A model generated the notes under the pieces. It saw only the letters and a list, made by a program, of their open reading frames with translations. It was not told the origin of the DNA and did not search any database. 64,000 bases of DNA from Luteimonas sp. J29 (GTDB lineage Bacteria; Pseudomonadota; Gammaproteobacteria; Xanthomonadales; Xanthomonadaceae), in NCBI RefSeq assembly GCF_000472505.1, contig NZ_AWZR01000006.1:186653-250652 (forward strand), written 5' to 3'. Each line of letters starts with the position of its first letter. Position 1 is the stretch's first letter. Positions 50,042-57,699 of this stretch are shown here, piece by piece. A program made the position numbers and the translations under genes.

Positions 50042-51640
50042 CTATTTCGTGCCGCTTTCTGCCGCGTCACCCAACTCCCGGTACTCGAACCAGTCGAAGT
50101 CCGCATGCAGGCGCCGGCCGCTGATGTCCTGGCAGGCGATGCCGACGAAGTTTCCGGTGAAGCCGCAGGGCACGGCGTGTTCGTCGGCCAGGATCGAGGC
50201 GTCGTGTTCCCAGCCCACGGCGCTCCACAGCTCGCCATCGCGCGAGTAGGCGAAGCGGATGCGGTCGTGGTCGATGGCCAGGCGCAGGTACACGCGCTCG
50301 CAGTCGTCGAGCGGGTATTCCTTCTCCACCGGCCAGGTGACCTGGCCGCGTTCGCAGCGCATCAGGCCCAGGCAGCGGCGCGAGTGTCCGGTGCGCGAGA
50401 GGAACAGGTAGTAGAAGCTGTCGGTGCTGTAGAACGCGACCAGGCCTGCCATCTGCTGGAAGTCCTCGGGGGAGAACTCGACGCAGGTCGTGGCCTCGAT
50501 CCGGAACGCCTGCTGCCGGCGGGCGACCAGGCTCTGTTCGAAGCGCGAGACGATGCTCTCGCGGCCGTACAGGCGCAGGTAGCCAGGGCGGGCGGTGAGG
50601 CTGGCCATGGCCTCGTCGATCGGGGCGCGCGGCGACTGCCAATGCGGGCCAAGCCGCGGCGCGTCGAAGTCGTCGCGCTCGGGCACGGCGGGCCAGGGAT
50701 GCGGCGGCAGGTCGGGCGCGGTGAAGTGGTCCGCGGGGGTACGGGTGCCGTGGGCGAGGCTCGGCCAGCCGTCCACCCACGCGATGTCCTGCAGCGCGGT
50801 TTCGCGGCCGAGGATGGAGCGGCCATTGGGCAGCGGGCGCCGGCACAGGTGGGCGAGGCTCCACCTGCCGTCGGCGTGCTGCACCAGTGAGCCGTGGCCG
50901 GCGGACTGCAGGCGCAGCGACGGGTCGTGGGCGCTGGTGAGCAGCGGGCCGTCGGGCATCGGTTGGTACGGGCCTTCGATGCGGCGCGAACGCGCCACTG
51001 TGGCGGCGTGGGTGGCGAAGGTGCCGCCTTCGGCCACCAGCAGGTAGTACCAGCCGTCGACGTGGTACAGGTGCGGGCCCTCCACCAGGCCCAGCGGGGT
51101 GCCGCGGAAGATGTTGTGGACGGGGCCGACCAGGGCGCGCGCGGACGGGTCGTACTCCTGCAGCAGGATGCCGCCGAAGCTGTTGTGGCCCGGGCGGTGG
51201 TCCCAGACCATGTTCACCAGCCACTTGCGGCCGTCGACGTCGTGGAACAGCGACGGGTCGAAGCCGGAGTTGTTGAGGTGGACCGGCTCCGACCACGGGC
51301 CCTCGATGTCCGACGCGGTGACGAGGTAGTTGCGCACGTCCTTGAACTCGCCGGTCCAGCCGCGCACGTCGGTGTAGATCAGGTGGAACAGGCCGTCGGC
51401 GTGGCTCAGCGCCGGCGCCCAGACGCCGCCGGAGTTCGGGCGGCCGCGCAGGTCGAGCTGGGACGCGCGGGTGATCGCCGGGCGCACGGTGCGCCAGTGG
51501 ACGAGGTCGCGCGAGTGGGCGATGGCCACGCCCGGCCACCATTCGAAAGTGGAGGTGGCGATGTAGTAGTCGTCGCCGACGCGCACGATCGACGGGTCGG
51601 GATGGAAGCCGCGCAGGACGGGGTTCGGGACAATGGGCAT
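50042..51640 (-). CDS. GH43 beta-xylosidase, cytoplasmic
   Basis: A 532-residue GH43 enzyme without a signal peptide, so it acts on imported oligosaccharides. Catalytic residues are Asp15 (FHPDPSI, base), Asp128 (SGFDPSLFH, modulator) and Glu187 (LVEGPHLYH, acid). The C-terminal half (from about residue 330) is the jelly-roll module of subfamily-11-type beta-xylosidases (HADFDWFEYRELG at the end). It removes xylose from the non-reducing ends of xylo-oligosaccharides. It is 31 bases downstream of the GH10 gene and is the last of the minus-strand xylan genes. Confidence 0.93.
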   Translation of the reverse strand: MPIVPNPVLRGFHPDPSIVRVGDDYYIATSTFEWWPGVAIAHSRDLVHWRTVRPAITRASQLDLRGRPNSGGVWAPALSHADGLFHLIYTDVRGWTGEFKDVRNYLVTASDIEGPWSEPVHLNNSGFDPSLFHDVDGRKWLVNMVWDHRPGHNSFGGILLQEYDPSARALVGPVHNIFRGTPLGLVEGPHLYHVDGWYYLLVAEGGTFATHAATVARSRRIEGPYQPMPDGPLLTSAHDPSLRLQSAGHGSLVQHADGRWSLAHLCRRPLPNGRSILGRETALQDIAWVDGWPSLAHGTRTPADHFTAPDLPPHPWPAVPERDDFDAPRLGPHWQSPRAPIDEAMASLTARPGYLRLYGRESIVSRFEQSLVARRQQAFRIEATTCVEFSPEDFQQMAGLVAFYSTDSFYYLFLSRTGHSRRCLGLMRCERGQVTWPVEKEYPLDDCERVYLRLAIDHDRIRFAYSRDGELWSAVGWEHDASILADEHAVPCGFTGNFVGIACQDISGRRLHADFDWFEYRELGDAAESGTK

Positions 51641-51671
51641 GGTGGCGTCGCCTGTCCGGGTGGAAGAGGCC

Positions 51672-52826
51672 TCAGGGTGCGGACGGAACCGCGAGCACCG
51701 CGCGCAGCGCGGGCTTGGCCTGGCCCTGTCGGTCGAACAGCAGCGGATGGTTGGTGCGGTTCGGGATCGGGTAGCCGTTCTTCCACGACATGCCGTCCTC
51801 CACGCCCCACACTGTCACCCGGTGCAGCTTGTCGCGGCGGCCGTGGAAGATGCGGAACAGCTCGGCGTAGCGGTCGGCGAGCTGCTGCTGCACCTCGTCG
51901 GGGAGGCCGTCGCGGTAGGGATCGAGGAAGCGCTTGAACTCGGGCAGCTCGAACTGCGGGTGCATCAGGCCCTGGCCGATGATCTGGCCTTCCCTGGTCA
52001 GCGGCAGCACGTCCACCTCGAGTTCGGTGATCATCACCTTGACCCCGAGCGCGGCGTAGGCGTCGATGGCGGCCTCGATGTGCGCGGTGGACGGGTAGTT
52101 CAGGCCCCAGTGGCCCTGGATGCCGACGCCGTCGATGCGGATGCCGTGCTCCTGCAGCATCCTGACCATGCGCACGATGCCGTCGCGCTTTTCCGGGCGC
52201 CAGGCGTTGAAGTCGTTGTAGTAGAGCTCGGCGTCGGGCGCGGCCTCGGCGGCGAAGCGGAAGGCGTCGCGCAGCAGGGCGTCGCCGTCGCCGCCGTAGG
52301 CGCGGGTCCACAGCGTGTCGCGGTACTGGCCGTCCTCGCCGATCTGTTCGTTGACCACGTCCCAGGCGTGCACGCGGCCGGCGTAACGGCCGGCGACGGT
52401 GTGGATGTAATCGCGCAGGCGTTCGCGCATCGTCGCGGTGTCGGCCGGCTGGCCGTCGGCGTCCTCGAAGAACCAGGCCGGGGTCTGGTTGTGCCAGACC
52501 AGGGTGTGGCCGACCATGAACAGGCCGTGGCGCTGGCCGAACTCGACGAAGGCGTCGGCGTCGGCGAAGTCCCAGGTGCCGGGCTCGGGATGCAGTTCCT
52601 CGGCCTTCATCGCGTTCTCCGCGGTGATGGCGTTGAAGTGCAGGGGCACCAGCGCCTGCGCGCGCGCATCCTTGCCCGAAACCATGTCCGCATTCATCGC
52701 GGTGCCGACGAGGAAGGCGTCGGCGTACACATCCTTGAGCGCCTGTGGCGGCGGGGCGGCGAGGGCGGTGGACGCGGCCGCCAGCACCGCGGCGGCGAGG
52801 ACGTGGAAGGCGTTGCGCTTGTTCAT
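51672..52826 (-). CDS. xyn10A: GH10 endo-1,4-beta-xylanase, exported
   Basis: A 384-residue GH10 xylanase with a signal peptide (about residues 1-24, ending STALAA). Catalytic residues are the acid/base Glu160 (WDVVNEQ) and the nucleophile Glu268 (VMITELEVDV). Substrate-binding HTLVWHNQTPAWFF and the late VTVWGVEDGMSW motif are standard. No carbohydrate-binding module is present, so it is a compact periplasmic or secreted enzyme that shortens xylan or imported oligosaccharides. A degenerate xyl-box lies about 50 bases upstream of the ATG (52824-52826). Confidence 0.96.
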   Translation of the reverse strand: MNKRNAFHVLAAAVLAAASTALAAPPPQALKDVYADAFLVGTAMNADMVSGKDARAQALVPLHFNAITAENAMKAEELHPEPGTWDFADADAFVEFGQRHGLFMVGHTLVWHNQTPAWFFEDADGQPADTATMRERLRDYIHTVAGRYAGRVHAWDVVNEQIGEDGQYRDTLWTRAYGGDGDALLRDAFRFAAEAAPDAELYYNDFNAWRPEKRDGIVRMVRMLQEHGIRIDGVGIQGHWGLNYPSTAHIEAAIDAYAALGVKVMITELEVDVLPLTREGQIIGQGLMHPQFELPEFKRFLDPYRDGLPDEVQQQLADRYAELFRIFHGRRDKLHRVTVWGVEDGMSWKNGYPIPNRTNHPLLFDRQGQAKPALRAVLAVPSAP

Positions 52827-52871
52827 GGGATCTCCGTCGAAGGGGGATGCGCAGGCGTCGGTGCGGCGGCG

Positions 52872-52885
52872 GGATATCACTACCT
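52872..52885. promoter_or_regulatory. degenerate xyl-box upstream of GH10 gene
   Basis: GGATATCACTACCT matches TGATAGCGCTACCA at 10 of 14 positions and keeps both GATA and TACC halves, but not the GCGC centre. It sits where an operator for the GH10-GH43 pair would be expected. Weak on its own. Confidence 0.3.
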
Positions 52886-52959
52886 TGGGTCGCGGCCGGC
52901 CGCAACGGGTACGGCGCGTGGCGGCACCCGGCAGCCACGGCGCTCGCACGCGAACGGCA

Positions 52960-52983
52960 TTCGCGCCCAGAGGCGCTCCCACG
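52960..52983. repeat. REP-like palindrome
   Basis: On the minus strand the sequence reads GTGGGAGCGCCTCTGGGCGC, a variant of the GTAGGAGCGGCTTCAGCCGC palindrome at 22.43 kb. It lies between the GH2 stop and the GH10 start and is followed by a G-rich run. Confidence 0.6.
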
Positions 52984-53015
52984 GGGGTGGGGGGGGCCGG
53001 CGGGTGCGCGCGAAC

Positions 53016-55802
53016 CTACCTGGGCTCGCCATCGTCGCCGACCCGAAGCTCGACCGTCGCCGGCTCCAGGCCTTCGGACCGGGCCACCACCCGCACGGTA
53101 CCGGACTGCCCCGGGACGGCGCGCACGATCGCCAGCGCCATCCCGCTGAAGGCCCTGCGCTCGGGCGAGGGGAAGGCGGTCAGGTCGCGCGGGTCGCCGT
53201 TGTCGGTGGCGACCAGCGTCGCCGGGCCCTCGATCTCGAAGCGCACCAGGCTGTCTGCATTGCGGATGGCCCGCCCCTGCGCGTCCAGCACGCGCAGGGT
53301 GATGAAAGACAGGTCGCGGCCGTCGTTGCCGATCGCCGTGCGGTCGGCCTCCAGCGCCAGGCGCGCGGGCGCGCCGGTGGTCTGCACGCGCGCCTCGGTC
53401 CACTCGCGGCCGCCGCGCCAGACGCGCACGTGCAGTTCGCCGGGTTCGTACACCACCTCGTCCCAGCGCAGGCGGTACTGGTACGGACCCTTCTTCTTCC
53501 GCCCCTGCGAGACGCCGTTGAGGAACAGCTCGGCCTCGTCGCCACTGGTGAACACGTGCACGGGCGTCACCTCGCCATCGCGCCCCGGCCAGTTCCAGTG
53601 CGGCAGGATGTGCGCCATCGGCAGGTCCGGCCGCCAGCGCGCCTGGTAGAGGTAGAAGCGGTCCTTGGGGAAGCCGGCCAGGTCGATCAAGCCGCTGTAG
53701 GAGCTGCGCGCGCTGTAGTAGGGCGTGGGCTCGCCCAGGTAGTCGAAGCCGTTCCACACGAACTCGCCAGCCACGTACGGGTGACGGTCGAGGGTGGCGA
53801 AGACCTTGTCGGCGCTGGAGCCGAAATCGACCGCGTACAGCTCGTAGGCGCTGACCAGCTGCCGCGCCGAATCGCCGCCGCCGTTGTGGTCGCGCACCGG
53901 CGCGCTCTGCAGCGGCGTGACCGGGAACAGATAGGTGCCGCGCGTGCTCAGCGACGAGGCGGTCTCGCTGCCGAAGATCACCTTGTCGGGGAACGCGGCG
54001 CGGAAGGCGGGGTAGGAGGGCGGCGTGCGGATGCGCTCGGTGCCCTCGAACTCCGGCTCCTGGCGGATGCCCTCGCCCTGGTAGTTGAGGTTGATCACGT
54101 CGAACTCGGCCGGGAAGGGCATGTCGGCCTTGGCCCAGTTCATCGAGGCGGTGGCCGGGCGGGTCGGGTCCTCCTCGCGCACGATCCGCACCAGCCGCCG
54201 CCCGATCGCCGCGCCGGCCTCGCCGTCGTACTGCTCGCCGACCTCGTTGCCCACGCTCCACAGGATCACGGAAGGGTGGTTGCGGTCGCGGCGCAGCATC
54301 GCGCGCAGGTCGGGCTCGTGCCAGTCGGGGAAGACCAGGTGGAAGTCGAGCGGGGTCTTCTTCTTCTCCCACGAATCGAACACCTCGTCGATGACGAGGA
54401 AACCCATGCGGTCGGTGAGTTCGAGCAGCTGCGTGTCGGGCGGGTTGTGCGCCATGCGGATGGCATTGACGCCCATGCTGCGCAGGATCTCCAGCTGTCG
54501 CTCGGCGGCGCGGACGTTGAACGCGGCGCCCAGCGCGCCCAGGTCGTGGTGCTGGTTCACCCCGTTGAGCACGATGTGCTCGCCGTTGACGATCACGCCG
54601 CGGTCCGGATCCCACTGCACGTCGCGGATGCCGAAGCGGGTCTCGACGCGGTCGACCACGCGGCCGCCCCGGCGCACGGTGGTCACGGCGAGATACAGGT
54701 TGGGCCGCTGCGTGGGCGGCGGGCCCCACAGGCGCGGACTGGCGATCTGCGCGCGCGAGGTGGCCTTCGTGCTGCCGCCGGCGACGATGTCGAAACCGAC
54801 CGCCGGAATGCGCGCGACCGCCTCGCCCTGCGGGTGGCCCTGGGCGTCGAGTTCGAAGAACTCCGTCTCCACCTGCGCGCGCACCGGCGCATCGGTGGTG
54901 TTGTCGACCGCGACCGCCAGGTGCACGGTCGCCGCTTCCGCCGAGACCTGCGGCGTGGTGACGGTGGTGCCCCACTGCGTGACGTGCACCGGATCGGTGA
55001 TGGTCAGGTGCACGTCGCGGTACAGGCCGCCGCCCGGATACCAGCGCGCGGATTCGGGCGGGTTGTCGAGCCGGATCGCGAGCTGGTTGCGGCCGCCGAA
55101 CTGCACGTACGGGGTCAGGTCCACGCGCCAGCTGTTGTAGCCATAGGGCCAGCCGCCGACGAGTTTGCCGTTGAGCCAGACGCTGGCGTAGGACATCGCA
55201 CCGCCCACGTCCAGGAACACGCGCCGTCCCTGGTGCGAGGCGGGGACGTCCAGCGTGCGCCGGTACCAGCCGATGCCCCAGCTGGGCAGCCGGCCCATGC
55301 CGCCGTAGGGGCCGTCGGCGATGAAGGGCCCGGCGATGGCCCAGTCGTGCGGCAGGGTGACCTGCTGCCAGCCGCGGTCGTCGAAGTCGGCGCGCAGGAA
55401 GGGCACCTCGCCGGTATCGGGCTCGTGCTGCGGACGCGCGTGGCGGGCAGCGGGATCGGCGATGAAGCGGTTGGCGGTGGGCAGGATCCAGGGCTTGAGC
55501 ACCGGACGCGTGGTGTCGACTTCCACCGCCGCGTCGGGCCGCGCATCGGCGACCTTGCCGTCCGCGCTTTGCGTAACGTCGGGGCGCACGTCGTAGTCCA
55601 GCCTGCCGTCCACGCCCGGCGGATCGCCGGCGTGGAAGCGCCAGCCGGTGTCGAGCAGGACGGAAGTGCGTGGCGCGCCGTCCTCTGCGGCAACCGCCGG
55701 CGACACCGCGGTGGCGGCGATGGCGATGGCGGCCGCGAACAGGACGCGCAGGCGCGATGCGCGCGCGGTGCGCGCGGGCAGGGCGGGGACGCGACGGCTC
55801 AC
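53016..55802 (-). CDS. GH2 family glycoside hydrolase, exported
   Basis: A 928-residue protein with a signal peptide ending about residue 39 (SPAVAA). The domain order is GH2 sugar-binding (LPHDWAIAGPF), immunoglobulin-like sandwich, TIM barrel with acid/base Glu520 (WSVGNEVGE) and nucleophile Glu613 (IFGSETASS), then a DUF4982-like module (TSGDEAELFLNGVSQGR) and a further Ig-like C-terminus. Such enzymes are called beta-galactosidases in general databases. In Xanthomonas xylan clusters a GH2 (Gly2A) occupies the same place, with unclear substrate. No ATG fits the signal peptide; the GTG at 55800-55802 overlaps the uxaC stop as GTGA and is taken as start. Confidence 0.88.
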   Translation of the reverse strand: MSRRVPALPARTARASRLRVLFAAAIAIAATAVSPAVAAEDGAPRTSVLLDTGWRFHAGDPPGVDGRLDYDVRPDVTQSADGKVADARPDAAVEVDTTRPVLKPWILPTANRFIADPAARHARPQHEPDTGEVPFLRADFDDRGWQQVTLPHDWAIAGPFIADGPYGGMGRLPSWGIGWYRRTLDVPASHQGRRVFLDVGGAMSYASVWLNGKLVGGWPYGYNSWRVDLTPYVQFGGRNQLAIRLDNPPESARWYPGGGLYRDVHLTITDPVHVTQWGTTVTTPQVSAEAATVHLAVAVDNTTDAPVRAQVETEFFELDAQGHPQGEAVARIPAVGFDIVAGGSTKATSRAQIASPRLWGPPPTQRPNLYLAVTTVRRGGRVVDRVETRFGIRDVQWDPDRGVIVNGEHIVLNGVNQHHDLGALGAAFNVRAAERQLEILRSMGVNAIRMAHNPPDTQLLELTDRMGFLVIDEVFDSWEKKKTPLDFHLVFPDWHEPDLRAMLRRDRNHPSVILWSVGNEVGEQYDGEAGAAIGRRLVRIVREEDPTRPATASMNWAKADMPFPAEFDVINLNYQGEGIRQEPEFEGTERIRTPPSYPAFRAAFPDKVIFGSETASSLSTRGTYLFPVTPLQSAPVRDHNGGGDSARQLVSAYELYAVDFGSSADKVFATLDRHPYVAGEFVWNGFDYLGEPTPYYSARSSYSGLIDLAGFPKDRFYLYQARWRPDLPMAHILPHWNWPGRDGEVTPVHVFTSGDEAELFLNGVSQGRKKKGPYQYRLRWDEVVYEPGELHVRVWRGGREWTEARVQTTGAPARLALEADRTAIGNDGRDLSFITLRVLDAQGRAIRNADSLVRFEIEGPATLVATDNGDPRDLTAFPSPERRAFSGMALAIVRAVPGQSGTVRVVARSEGLEPATVELRVGDDGEPR

Positions 55803-57220
55803 AAGCGGTAGGCCTCCTTCGGCAGGCGGTAGGCGAGGTCGGCGGCGACTTCCACCGCCTCGTCTTCCTCGAGGCGATGTTCGGCCACCAGCTTGGCCAG
55901 CACCGCGCAGTCGATGCGGCGGGCGACGTCGTGGCGGGCCGGGATCGACAGGAACGCGCGTGTGTCGTCGTTGAAGCCGACGGTGTTGTAGAAGCCGGCG
56001 GTACCCAGCGTCTGCTCGCGGAAGCGCCACATGCCCTCGGGCGAGTCGTGGAACCACCACGCCGGGCCCAGGTACAGGCAGGGCCAGTGCCCGGCCAGCG
56101 GCGCGAGCTCGCGCGAGTAGGTGCTCTCGTCGAGGGTGAACAGGACCAGCCGGAAGCGCGGCTCGTTGCCGAAGCGGTCGAGCAGCGGCTTGAGCCCGTG
56201 CACGTAGTCGGTGCGCAACGGGATGTCCGCACCCCTGTCGCGGCCGTAGCGTTCGAACAGGGCGCGGTTGTGGTTGCGGAAGCAGCCGGGGTGGATCTGC
56301 ATTACCAGGCCGTCGTCCAGGCTCATCGCCGCCATCTCGGTGAGCATCTGGGCGCGGAACAGCTCGGCGTCGGCGGCGTCGGCCTTGCCGGTGACCACAC
56401 GGGTGAACAAGGCGCGGGCCTGGTCGGGCGGGAGGTCGGCGGTGGCGCAGGTCGGATGCCCGTGGTCGGTGGACGTCGCGCCCATCGAGGCGAAGAAGGC
56501 GCGCCGCTGGCGGTGCGCGCGCAGGTAGCCGTCCCAGTCGTAGACGTTCTCGCCGGTGATCTCGCCGAAGCGCTCGAGGGACTGGGCGAACTGCTCGTGC
56601 TCGGGATCGATCACCGGGTCCGGCCGGTAGGCGGTGACCACGCGTCCGCGCCAGCCGCTGTCGCGGATCGCCTGGTGGTGGGCGAGGGGATCGAGCGGCG
56701 ATTCGGTGGTCGCGATGACCTCGATGTTGAATCGATCGAACAGCGCCCGCGGGCGGAACGGCGCGGTCTGCAGGGCATCGGTGATCGCGTCGTAGTAGCG
56801 GTCGGCGCTGTCGGCGCACAGGCGCTCGCGCAGGCCGAAGACCTCGTGGAAGACGTGGTCGAGCCAGAGTGCGGAAGGGGTGCCGCGGAACAGGTGGTAG
56901 TGGCGGGCGAACAGGCGCCAGGCCTCGCGCGGATCGACCTGCGCGCGCGAGCCGTCGGCGCGCGGGATGCCGAGTGCGTCGAGGTCGATGCCCTGGCTGT
57001 AGAGCATCCGGAATACGTAGTGGTCGGGCACCAGCAGCAGCTCGGTGGCGTTGGCGAACGGCGCGTCCACGGCCCACCAGGCCGGGTCGGTGTGGCCGTG
57101 CGGGCTGACGATCGGCAGGCCGGCCACCTCCGCGTACAGGCGGCGCGCGATGGCGCGCTGGGTCGGGTCCGACGGGAACAGGCGGTCCGGGTGCAGGTTC
57201 AGCGGTCTTGCGGCGGTCAT
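55799..57220 (-). CDS. uxaC: glucuronate isomerase
   Basis: A 473-residue amidohydrolase-superfamily isomerase converting D-glucuronate to D-fructuronate. Typical elements are MTAARPLNLHPDRLFPSDP, LPIVSPHGHTDPAWW, ATTESPLDPL, VMQIHPGCFRNHNRALFE and RVVTAYRPDPVID. It supplies fructuronate to UxuB encoded on the other strand. The ATG at 57218-57220 gives the length and first residues usual for the family; an upstream ATG (57253) would add 11 residues and has no better ribosome site. It is coupled to GH2 by a four-base overlap and separated from GH115 by a repeat array. Confidence 0.96.
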   Translation of the reverse strand: MTAARPLNLHPDRLFPSDPTQRAIARRLYAEVAGLPIVSPHGHTDPAWWAVDAPFANATELLLVPDHYVFRMLYSQGIDLDALGIPRADGSRAQVDPREAWRLFARHYHLFRGTPSALWLDHVFHEVFGLRERLCADSADRYYDAITDALQTAPFRPRALFDRFNIEVIATTESPLDPLAHHQAIRDSGWRGRVVTAYRPDPVIDPEHEQFAQSLERFGEITGENVYDWDGYLRAHRQRRAFFASMGATSTDHGHPTCATADLPPDQARALFTRVVTGKADAADAELFRAQMLTEMAAMSLDDGLVMQIHPGCFRNHNRALFERYGRDRGADIPLRTDYVHGLKPLLDRFGNEPRFRLVLFTLDESTYSRELAPLAGHWPCLYLGPAWWFHDSPEGMWRFREQTLGTAGFYNTVGFNDDTRAFLSIPARHDVARRIDCAVLAKLVAEHRLEEDEAVEVAADLAYRLPKEAYRL

Positions 57221-57317
57221 GAATTCGGCAATGGAGGAGGTGTCGGAGCCCATCGCTCGCAGGCGGCGAGGGGCGGCGTGTCCGCCTTCCGCCTGCGCGG
57301 AAGGCATGGTTCAAACA

Positions 57318-57664
57318 GCCTTCCCGCGCGCGGGAAGGCATCTGCAAGCGCCCGCCCCCGCAAGCGGGGGAAGGAATTGCCCTGCTCCCCTCCCCCGCTT
57401 GCGGGGGAGGGTTGGGGTGGGGGGAAGGCAGTCGCATCGGCCAGCCCCCACCCCGGCCTTCCCCCGCAAGCGGGGGAAGGAATTGTCCTGCTTCCCCCTC
57501 CCCCGCTTGCGGGGGAGGGTTGGGGTGGGGGGAAGGCAGTCGCATCGGCCAGCCCCCATCCCGGCCTTCCCCCGCAAGCGGCGGAAGGAGTTGTCCTGAT
57601 CCCCCTCGCCCGCACGCGGGCAAGGAGTCGTCCACATCTTCGCCCGCGCAAGCGGGGGATGGTG
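57318..57664. repeat. tandem 108-base repeat built of C/G palindromes
   Basis: Two close copies of a 108-base unit start at 57390 and 57498. Each contains CTCCCCCGCTTGCGGGGGAG, then GGTTGGGGTGGGGGGAAGGC, then CTTCCCCCGCAAGCGGGGGA. Degenerate palindromes flank them (57318-57339, 57601-57625, 57639-57664). The array fills most of the 479-base gap between GH115 and uxaC, where no gene is credible. Confidence 0.82.
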
Positions 57665-57699
57665 TCGATCAATGCTTCACCGGGGCATTGCAGGAACCC

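Noticed and set aside
51633-55811. A 1392-codon plus-strand open frame
   Set aside because: Antisense to GH10 and GH2; Val/His/Asp/Arg-rich shadow sequence.
57318-57664. CRISPR array
   Set aside because: Regularly repeated palindromes, but the units are 108 bases with conserved rather than variable sequence between palindromes, and no cas gene is nearby.
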